From the NCBI GenBank assembly GCA_002396665.1, contig DGYJ01000059.1, forward strand, positions 19,706 through 25,629: a stretch of DNA of 5,924 bases. Reading direction: 5' to 3'. Under the pieces are notes generated by a model. The model was given only the letters and a program-made list of their open reading frames with translations, had not been told where the DNA came from and searched no databases. Both the position numbers and the translations under genes were made by a program. How positions within the stretch are numbered: position 1 is the stretch's first letter; the number at the start of each line of letters is the position of its first letter. Shown piece after piece: positions 1 to 5,554 of the stretch. This DNA is from Bdellovibrionaceae bacterium UBA5009. GTDB taxonomy: Bacteria; Bdellovibrionota; Bdellovibrionia; Bdellovibrionales; Bdellovibrionaceae.

Positions 1-65
1 ACCTGCAAGCCGTTGCAGAGGATATATGTGAAATAGGATTTAAATACAATATGAATTTAAAATAG
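1..65 (+). CDS. Possible C-terminal tail of a convergent plus-strand gene (partial)
   Basis: Reading frame 3 of the plus strand is open from the left edge to a TAG at 63-65 and encodes about 20 residues, LQAVAEDICEIGFKYNMNLK. The other two plus frames close earlier, and the minus strand has no continuing frame here. The composition looks protein-like, with a helix-forming stretch followed by a basic end. If real, this gene converges on the propeller gene, whose stop is at 89, leaving only 23 bp between the two stops. The stretch is too short to assign a family, and a chance open frame of this length is quite possible. No strong terminator is visible between the two ends. Confidence 0.3.
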   Translation, partial: LQAVAEDICEIGFKYNMNLK

Positions 66-88
66 TCACAGGAAGTGATCGGGTTTGC

Positions 89-1516
89 TTATCGTATGAT
101 TTTAAATGATCTGACTTTTCCAGAGTAATCCGCTGTTAGCCAAAACCCATTGACCACGACAGCTGGGGCGTAGGTTTTTTTCCATTGCTCGGGTTCCGTC
201 GGTTTCCAATGGGATAGAATATGTCCTGATTCGGGATCTAGGCTGAACAATCCATCCTTTTGTGACGGGTAAACAAAGACATTTTCCTTTGGATCATAGG
301 CCACACTGGCAAGGCTGTATTCACTTCCGTCGGTGTCTGTGCACCACTGAACTTTGCCAAAGAGTCTTGAAAATCGACAAACTCTTCCATTGAAGTCAGT
401 GACAATAAGGTCGCCCTTAAAAAGGACTGGGCGACTAACAATTCGAGTTTGGGCATTAAAGGCAGTTGTCGGTTCCCCAGTTTGTTGGTCATAGCAAAAA
501 ATACCACCGATATCAGATTTAAAATAAATTTCACCAGTGGTGAAACAGACATCGTTTTGCACAATCACAGGTTGCATCCAGGACGAGGCGGGTAGCTCGT
601 GTTTCCATTTCAACGTTCCATCCAAAAAATTGACGGCCACGGCCCAAATTTTAGATTCATTTTCTTTATGCTTTTCTCGACCTGTGCCCCAAAATACAAG
701 TCCACTGTCCGAGCGAGCAGAAGAATCAGTGTGACCAACATTGACCTGCCAAACTTTTTTCATTGTGGCAGGATCTATCGCGTGCATTCCGTCAACGCCT
801 GCTGGTGCAAACAATAATTTTTGTCCTTTCCATTCGGAAATAATCAAGCGACCTTCCGTGTGCCCTTTTGTTTCGTAAGATGAAACATAGTGACCCGTTT
901 TTAAATCAAACTTGTAAACTCGGGCATGATGTGTGTCGTGGACACCTTCGCCAACATACATAAAGCCCGCTGAAATAGTTGGTGCCGAGGACACTGGAGT
1001 GCCAACATAAAATGAACGAAGAGTTTCCCCAGTAGTGACTTCAAGCTCTTCAACTTGGCCTTGTTCTGTGCCAATAAATAATGAACTTCCACTGCTGGTG
1101 GCCCCCGCAAAAGAACCTTTGGGCAAGTCCCTAGACCAAGCTACAGAAATTTGATGAGTTAACGATGGAGATCCTTTTTGATAGGCAAAGGCATTGGGCT
1201 GGTCGAAATCATCTGAATACAATTTATCAGAGGCTTTTGCCATTTGATGATTTTTTTTGATAATCGTCGATTCTAAACGAGGACTGTTTTTAAAGTAGAC
1301 ATAGCCTTTGTATCCACCATAAAAAATTAAATTTGAAATGACCATAAAAATAACAACTCTGGGTTTCAACAGAACTTCTAAAAGTCGGCGGGGACCTTCG
1401 GTGTTCAGCTTAACGCCAAACAAAGAGGCGATGAAGCTTGCAATCATACTGATCACAACGCTAATTAACGTGAATGGAATTAAAACTGTTGGGATAATAA
1501 TTTTTGGAATTATCAT
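89..1516 (-). CDS. Membrane-anchored PQQ-like beta-propeller protein
   Basis: This 475-residue protein has two N-terminal hydrophobic segments (about 6-34 and 54-73). The short loop between them carries R43, R44, K51 and R53. By the positive-inside rule this loop is cytoplasmic, so the remainder faces the periplasm. A linker (about 74-115) leads to a beta-propeller from about 123 to the end, built of roughly eight repeats of the PQQ/quinoprotein type. Typical blade ends are GVDGMHAIDPATMKKVWQV (241-259), GGIFCYDQQTGEP (337-349), DGLFSLDPESGHILSHW (421-437) and DYSGKVRSF (463-471). Four cysteines (324, 341, 380, 392) could form disulfides. I see no evidence for actual PQQ binding or dehydrogenase activity. 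Such propellers often act as scaffolds (BamB-like) or ligand sensors, and here the function is unknown. The ATG at 1516-1514 overlaps the stop of the upstream dikinase-like gene as ATGA, and AAGGAG at 1529-1524 lies 7 nt before it, so translational coupling is likely. Confidence 0.85.
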   Translation of the reverse strand: MIIPKIIIPTVLIPFTLISVVISMIASFIASLFGVKLNTEGPRRLLEVLLKPRVVIFMVISNLIFYGGYKGYVYFKNSPRLESTIIKKNHQMAKASDKLYSDDFDQPNAFAYQKGSPSLTHQISVAWSRDLPKGSFAGATSSGSSLFIGTEQGQVEELEVTTGETLRSFYVGTPVSSAPTISAGFMYVGEGVHDTHHARVYKFDLKTGHYVSSYETKGHTEGRLIISEWKGQKLLFAPAGVDGMHAIDPATMKKVWQVNVGHTDSSARSDSGLVFWGTGREKHKENESKIWAVAVNFLDGTLKWKHELPASSWMQPVIVQNDVCFTTGEIYFKSDIGGIFCYDQQTGEPTTAFNAQTRIVSRPVLFKGDLIVTDFNGRVCRFSRLFGKVQWCTDTDGSEYSLASVAYDPKENVFVYPSQKDGLFSLDPESGHILSHWKPTEPEQWKKTYAPAVVVNGFWLTADYSGKVRSFKIIR

Positions 1517-3834
1517 CGTTGAACTCCTTCTTTACTGATTCGCCCAGTGTTGCCATCAATCCAGACGCGATCCCCATCTTTGAACCTAGATTGAATATTC
1601 AGGATTCCGCTGATGGCTGGAATCGACATTTCCCGAGCGACAATGGCACAATGTGAAAGCACACCGCCGCGTTCGACAATAATCCCTTTGGCTTTTAAAA
1701 AAAGTGGAGTCCACCCCGGGTCAGTGGCTTGGGCTGCAATAATCACTTGTTCAGGCCAGGTGGTAAGATCAACCTGGGTGGGATCGCTGACGAAGCGAAT
1801 TTCTCCGTAGGATACTCCTGGCGAAAGTGCTTCGCCAATAAATCCATTGGTGCTGGTCAGTTGTCGGCCCTCAATGACATTTTCAAGCTCTTCAAGACTT
1901 AGTGTTTCAGGTAAAGAGTAGCTACGGAAAACTTTGGCTTTAGTTTTCCTCAGTTGAATTTTTTCTTGGAAAGGATTCAAGTTCGATGATTTCATTTCGA
2001 AGACCTCATCAATTTTAAGCCAGTGAATGTCTGAATTCAAACCAGATCTTTTCCCTATTTCTTCAAGTAAGAATCGAATTTCAGCATAGGGTTTCAAGAT
2101 TTCCATTTTCCACTGTTCGCGAAGCTCTAGAAGTTTTTTAAAAATCTTCCACTCATCAAGCACAATGTCTCGTTTAAAGGTTTTTAAGTTTTGAATTTCA
2201 ATTTCGACTTCATTTTCAATTGAAGATGAAGAATATTTTTTGGCGACGGAAGGGTTTTGAAAAGATTTTTCACCAAGCTCGATCCAACGGGGATTGGCTA
2301 GGTCCATTTCGCCAGCCCCACGATGACCGTACTTGCTCAGGAAGTTCGCCTGTTGAATTTTATCAGCAGCCGCTTGCATTTCATTGCTCATATCCAAAGT
2401 CACTGTGTGCAGTCCATGGGCCATCCAATCCCTGATCTTGCGATCAGTTGCATCGGATCCAAAAATTCCGCTTAAAATGAGACGCAGATTTTGAATTGTG
2501 GATTCTGTTAGAACAACCATCAATAGGGGCCAATACAAGATTTCTTTTGTGAAGGATTCACATTCATTTCTAAGAAGTCGAAAAAGTTCTTCGTCACTGA
2601 GACCTGTGTACAGCGAAGGCTGAAGTGGTCTGATCATTCGAAGTCTTTGCGCCTGCAGAGCCTCTGTACTTTGGCGAATCCATTCTTTTCTTTTTGAGGA
2701 GACATTCCATGCCACTTTGATCATGCTCCAAAGGGCCATGGGCAAATGCAAAATTATAGTCCATGTTATTTTTTTGTAATCAAATCGTGTATGGGGCCGC
2801 GGGTGGGCAATAATCGTGTAGGGCATTGGACCGTAATACAGGTCCGTCATGCGCTCGAGATTGATATATCCACGTCCAAAAATATTTTCGAGCAAAGAAT
2901 CATTCTGCGGAAAATCAGGATTAAAACTTTCATATCCTAATTTTTTTAGTGCATCACCAAAGGCATGATGGGGTGAAAATGCCTTTTGCCAAAGACTTAA
3001 AGTCAAAGGGGTCGGAAGCCCGTTCCATTCTGCAAATGTCTGACCGTCCCAGGTTGTCGTCGCTGTGCAATTTTTTTTAAGCCTAGCAAACTCTTCTGAA
3101 ATTATTTTTTTATCTAAATTTTTTTTAAGGGTTGTGATGGGGCGTGCTTGCAAGACAAAAATTTGACCCTTGCTATCAACGGCCCACTCCATATCCACAG
3201 GAAATTTTAAATACAGTGCTACCTTTTCGCCGATGGCCGCAATTTCTTGCGCTTTTGAAATAGAAAAATTTTTTGGAAGATTTTGACTGCTCCCATTTTC
3301 GCGTACTTGGCCTGGTGTTTTTTGTCCAGACACTAAGTCCTCTCCTAATCCTTGAATGACTTCAAGTATCCAACCTTTGCCATCGCGGGGGTCTTGGCTA
3401 AAGTAGACCCCTGCAAATTCTGGGTCCACCATTTTTTGGATCACCACGTTCATTTCCGATGCCGTTGAAAGATCGCCAATAAAATGTTTTCGATAGGCTT
3501 CACTGGCTTCGCGGTGGCTGCTGTCAAAGCATGCCAGGATGGATTTTAAAAGTTCATCTTTGTTTGTGACATTCAAAAAGCTTTTATTTTGACCTGCAAA
3601 AGAGGTTTCGGCTGTGTCTTCTGCGCTGGCACTACTACGCACGGCAAGTGGCGTGTGGGCTTGGTTTTTCCACCAGTTCAAAAGTTCAGTTTCCATTTGT
3701 TCATCGAGCTGGCTTGTTAAGATCAAGCCTTCGGGGACAGGGAAGCCTGCCTTTGCCAATACGGCTAAGCCCCAGGCCTTCCCCCCCATTTCGCGAGTGG
3801 ATGATGACATTTGTTCAAACGGAATAAGTGACAT
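1513..3834 (-). CDS. PEP-synthase-like / rifampicin phosphotransferase-like dikinase, substrate unknown
   Basis: This 773-residue cytoplasmic enzyme has the dikinase design. The N-terminal PPDK-type ATP-binding domain spans about 1-240, with GGKAWGLA (17-24), AVRSSASAEDT (64-74), GQNKSFLNV (81-89), GLGEDLVSGQKTP (162-174), DMEWA (214-218) and QARPIT (229-234). A mostly helical middle region (about 250-660) contains YGHRGAGEMDLANPRW (502-517), a pattern seen in phosphotransferases of this superfamily. The C-terminal swivelling phosphohistidine domain (about 665-770) contains GGVLSHCAIVARE (723-735), with H728 as the predicted phosphorylated residue. It lacks the TIM-barrel PEP/pyruvate-binding domain of true PEP synthase and PPDK, so it probably phosphorylates another acceptor while converting ATP to AMP and phosphate. 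Rifampicin phosphotransferase has this order, but the acceptor here cannot be read from sequence. An in-frame GTG at 3840 is a possible start. I prefer ATG 3834, because GAGG (3843-3840) sits 5 nt before it and would overlap the GTG. The stop overlaps the next gene's ATG. Confidence 0.88.
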   Translation of the reverse strand: MSLIPFEQMSSSTREMGGKAWGLAVLAKAGFPVPEGLILTSQLDEQMETELLNWWKNQAHTPLAVRSSASAEDTAETSFAGQNKSFLNVTNKDELLKSILACFDSSHREASEAYRKHFIGDLSTASEMNVVIQKMVDPEFAGVYFSQDPRDGKGWILEVIQGLGEDLVSGQKTPGQVRENGSSQNLPKNFSISKAQEIAAIGEKVALYLKFPVDMEWAVDSKGQIFVLQARPITTLKKNLDKKIISEEFARLKKNCTATTTWDGQTFAEWNGLPTPLTLSLWQKAFSPHHAFGDALKKLGYESFNPDFPQNDSLLENIFGRGYINLERMTDLYYGPMPYTIIAHPRPHTRFDYKKITWTIILHLPMALWSMIKVAWNVSSKRKEWIRQSTEALQAQRLRMIRPLQPSLYTGLSDEELFRLLRNECESFTKEILYWPLLMVVLTESTIQNLRLILSGIFGSDATDRKIRDWMAHGLHTVTLDMSNEMQAAADKIQQANFLSKYGHRGAGEMDLANPRWIELGEKSFQNPSVAKKYSSSSIENEVEIEIQNLKTFKRDIVLDEWKIFKKLLELREQWKMEILKPYAEIRFLLEEIGKRSGLNSDIHWLKIDEVFEMKSSNLNPFQEKIQLRKTKAKVFRSYSLPETLSLEELENVIEGRQLTSTNGFIGEALSPGVSYGEIRFVSDPTQVDLTTWPEQVIIAAQATDPGWTPLFLKAKGIIVERGGVLSHCAIVAREMSIPAISGILNIQSRFKDGDRVWIDGNTGRISKEGVQR

Positions 3835-3882
3835 GTACACCTCGAACTTAAGCGATACCAGGGGAAATCTGAGGTGAACATG
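3832..3882 (-). promoter_or_regulatory. Inverted repeat that could sequester the SD and start codon of the dikinase-like gene
   Basis: On the minus strand CATGTTCACCTC (3882-3871) is followed by a 27-nt loop and then GAGGTGTACATG (3843-3832). Eleven of twelve positions pair, with a single U-U mismatch. The 3' arm contains both the GAGG ribosome binding site and the complete ATG start of the phosphotransferase gene, so the folded mRNA would hide them. There is no U-run after the stem, which argues against an intrinsic terminator. It might instead act at DNA level as a protein operator with widely spaced half-sites. The repeat is directly visible; the regulatory role is inferred. Confidence 0.5.
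3835..3843 (-). promoter_or_regulatory. Ribosome binding site that decides the dikinase-like start
   Basis: On the minus strand GAGG occupies 3843-3840, followed by TGTAC and then ATG at 3834-3832. The 5-nt spacing suits ATG 3834. The alternative GTG at 3840-3838 shares its first G with this motif, and no other purine-rich site precedes it at a useful distance. Confidence 0.6.
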
Positions 3883-3889
3883 ATTTTCG

Positions 3890-4255
3890 TCATATATTTT
3901 GAATCATTTGTGTTTTTGCTAACTTTCTGGCTTGGTTTCTGCTTTTCACACGCTGCTTGTCACCGTGACGATTAAGTCTTTCCAGCAGTCGTTCGGATAA
4001 ATCGGCAAGGGCGGTATACAAACTCATGGCTGATTTTTCCAATACAATTCCACCATATTTTTTTCCGCGAATATACAGTTTAACTTTGAACAAATCCGGC
4101 CCCGGTTTGAACTTCGAGTTGTCCATACTCAGATTCACTGTCATTCGGTGATCGACTAGGTCTGGAAAACGATCAGTTGTATTTGATAAATGCTGTGTGA
4201 CAGCCTCTTTTGCAAGTTCAGATTCCTGTAAGTTTTTAAATACTATATGTATCAT
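3890..4255 (-). CDS. hpf: Short HPF/RaiA-type ribosome hibernation factor
   Basis: This 121-residue protein belongs to the sigma-54 modulation / ribosome-associated inhibitor family, which binds the decoding region of the 30S subunit and silences ribosomes in stationary phase or stress. The pattern fits a beta-alpha-beta-beta-beta-alpha fold: strand IHIVFKN (2-8), helix about 11-25, strands around 37-43, 55-62 and 67-72, then the typical final helix SLYTALADLSERLLERLNRH (78-97). The long-form C-terminal dimerisation domain is absent. Instead there is a basic tail (about 97-121) rich in K, R and Q, longer than in the roughly 95-residue short HPF proteins. The ATG at 4255-4253 overlaps the upstream TGA as ATGA, with AAGGAG at 4267-4262 spaced 6 nt away, so translation is probably coupled to the release-factor-like gene. 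The symbol is by family; it could equally be called raiA. Confidence 0.82.
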   Translation of the reverse strand: MIHIVFKNLQESELAKEAVTQHLSNTTDRFPDLVDHRMTVNLSMDNSKFKPGPDLFKVKLYIRGKKYGGIVLEKSAMSLYTALADLSERLLERLNRHGDKQRVKSRNQARKLAKTQMIQNI

Positions 4256-5403
4256 AGGATGCTCCTTTCAATTTTGCGTTCTGTCCCATGTGAGTTGGAA
4301 TATTTTTCTACGGGGTCAGAATGGCTTGGGGAATCTAGGATGGCGAGAATAGGACGACCTTTTGGGATTTCATCCCGTGGGGCAACAAGAACTTCGCCTC
4401 CGTGGGATAAAACTTGTTGGGCCAGATCATCCAGCAGATCATCATCTTCATGATCTAAGTGGGTGGGGTGGATGGAAAGACCACCGGTTTTTTTATCAAG
4501 CTTTCCAAATATATTTATGCCGTCGGCAATAATTAATTTTTTTACTTTTCCTTTAATTGCTGCTTTTGCGATTTGAAAGATATTTTTATTGGCTAAATTC
4601 ATATCTTCCGCTTGATAAAACTCCATCAGTGCTTTTTCGAGATCTTTTTTTATCATATCTTTTAATTGGGATCTGATTTCTTCGCAGATCAAAGGCAGTT
4701 GATCCTGCGCAAAGGATGGCCAGATCGACTTTGTTGACTTATTTTTATAGGCACATTCTTTCAGGAAGATTGTTGTTAGATCTTTTGGGCCAGCAACAAA
4801 AAAAAGTGGCTTTGTATTTTTTGTTTGGTCCAGAATCCAATCATTCAACCAGGTCGCTGTTTTGCCGAAAGTCTGTAGGCTGAATCGACTTTTCTTTAAA
4901 TCTAAGTAAGAGTTTAGACTTAAGTTGCTTCTTTGAATTTTTGGGAAAATAATTGTGTCAATCAAGTTTAAGCTTGATTGATTTCCTAAATACAGACTTG
5001 CGAAGTTATCGCTGATTCCTAATAGAAGAAATTCTCTGTCTGCCTGCAGCCATCGAAGGAGGGGCTTAACATGGAAGCTTGTTGCGACTACACATGTTTG
5101 CTCGACAGCGACAGGCAGACAAAGAATTCTAAACGAGTTTTCATTTCTGAAAACTCCAACATTTCCTTTTAAATTCTTAAGTAATTTGCTGTCCTCGACA
5201 GCATTGTGAAGAGGAGCCATAAAGCGCACAAGAGCATCGGGATTCATGACCGGGGCTAAGTATTCATACGATGTATCGATGACCTCGCGCAACTGGCGTC
5301 GAAGGACAAAAATATTTTGATCGTTGGGAATGTATGCCGTTAGGTGTTGGCCTTTGTTTGATTCCAGAAGCGGCTTCAGAGTGCTCATTTTAGAAAAAAT
5401 CAT
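4252..5403 (-). CDS. baeRF family 3-type protein (bacterial archaeo-eukaryotic release-factor-like)
   Basis: This 383-residue protein resembles the bacterial relatives of archaeal/eukaryotic release factor 1, closest by memory to baeRF family 3. Supporting stretches are an N-terminal segment with LTAYIPND (21-28), the middle FHVKPLL (110-116) followed by FLLLGISDNFASLYLG (125-140), and a C-terminal eL30-like segment VKKLIIADGINIFG (287-300) leading into DDDLLDDLAQQVLSHGGEVL (320-339) and PRDEIP (342-347). A polar, variable tail follows residue 358. The GGQ tripeptide that catalyses peptide release in eRF1 is absent, so ordinary peptidyl-tRNA hydrolysis by that motif is not expected. Members are thought to act on ribosomes in rescue or quality control, but biochemical evidence is sparse. 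The start at 5403 has GGAGG at 5412-5408, 4 nt upstream; Met6 (5388) has no such site. Its stop overlaps the HPF start, supporting joint action on the ribosome. Confidence 0.75.
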   Translation of the reverse strand: MIFSKMSTLKPLLESNKGQHLTAYIPNDQNIFVLRRQLREVIDTSYEYLAPVMNPDALVRFMAPLHNAVEDSKLLKNLKGNVGVFRNENSFRILCLPVAVEQTCVVATSFHVKPLLRWLQADREFLLLGISDNFASLYLGNQSSLNLIDTIIFPKIQRSNLSLNSYLDLKKSRFSLQTFGKTATWLNDWILDQTKNTKPLFFVAGPKDLTTIFLKECAYKNKSTKSIWPSFAQDQLPLICEEIRSQLKDMIKKDLEKALMEFYQAEDMNLANKNIFQIAKAAIKGKVKKLIIADGINIFGKLDKKTGGLSIHPTHLDHEDDDLLDDLAQQVLSHGGEVLVAPRDEIPKGRPILAILDSPSHSDPVEKYSNSHGTERKIERSIL

Positions 5404-5422
5404 AGGACCTCCGTGTAAAATA

Positions 5423-5440
5423 AACGGGGCAATTCCCGTT
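5423..5440 (-). promoter_or_regulatory. Small leader hairpin upstream of the baeRF gene
   Basis: AACGGG and CCCGTT are perfect 6-bp arms around a 6-nt loop, ending about 10 nt before the GGAGG ribosome binding site. The sequence after the stem (TATTTTACAC) has too few consecutive Ts for a convincing terminator. It may be an mRNA leader structure or an operator; only the repeat itself is certain. Confidence 0.3.
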
Positions 5441-5488
5441 CATAATGACTTTACGGATTTTTTATAAATTACAAAAATGGATAATAAA

Positions 5489-5517
5489 TATAATTTGTAT
5501 ATTTTTATACAATACAA
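5489..5517 (-). promoter_or_regulatory. Candidate promoter for the baeRF-HPF operon
   Basis: On the minus strand TTGTAT (5517-5512) is followed after 17 nt by ATTATA (5494-5489), a moderate match to sigma-70 -35 and -10 hexamers. The spacer lies in the gap upstream of the release-factor-like gene, where a promoter is expected. The region is extremely AT-rich, so chance matches are likely and other register choices exist, for example a second TTGTAT at 5512-5507. Confidence 0.25.
5495..5512. repeat. Perfect 7-bp inverted repeat in the AT-rich spacer
   Basis: TTGTATA at 5495-5501 and TATACAA at 5506-5512 form a perfect inverted repeat around TTTT. It lies between the LysR stop and the baeRF start and overlaps the candidate promoter spacer. 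It could be an operator for a dimeric regulator, or simply a product of the AT-rich base composition. Confidence 0.4.
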
Positions 5518-5554
5518 AAAAAAATGGCTAAACTGTAAAAGAGCTCATCAGTTT
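5516..5554 (-). terminator. Weak possible terminator of the LysR-type gene
   Basis: The end of the LysR frame can form a 6-bp stem (AAACTG at 5554-5549 with CAGTTT at 5535-5530, loop 13 nt). After a gap of 5 nt, a run of nine Ts follows on the minus strand (5524-5516). The stem has only two GC pairs, a large loop and a gap before the T-run, so termination would be weak. The T-run is the strongest part of the evidence. Confidence 0.22.

Noticed and set aside
66..78. TCAC-AGGAA-GTGA as a bidirectional terminator
   Set aside because: Only a 4-bp stem and no adequate T-run on either strand.
537..817. Two overlapping plus-strand open frames inside the propeller gene
   Set aside because: Antisense to a clear beta-propeller reading frame; sequences look random.
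3838..3840. GTG start for the phosphotransferase
   Set aside because: It overlaps the ribosome binding site that properly serves ATG 3834.
3614..3877. Plus-strand open frame opposite the start of the phosphotransferase gene
   Set aside because: Shadow of the minus-strand ATP-binding domain; no recognisable protein features.
4256..4266. Small AGGA-GCA-TCCT repeat covering the HPF ribosome binding site
   Set aside because: Four-bp stem with a 3-nt loop is too weak to call regulatory, and translating ribosomes from the upstream gene would melt it.
4247..4453. Plus-strand open frame opposite the 3' end of the baeRF gene
   Set aside because: Lies antisense to a well-supported gene, has serine/arginine-rich low-complexity translation and no family resemblance.
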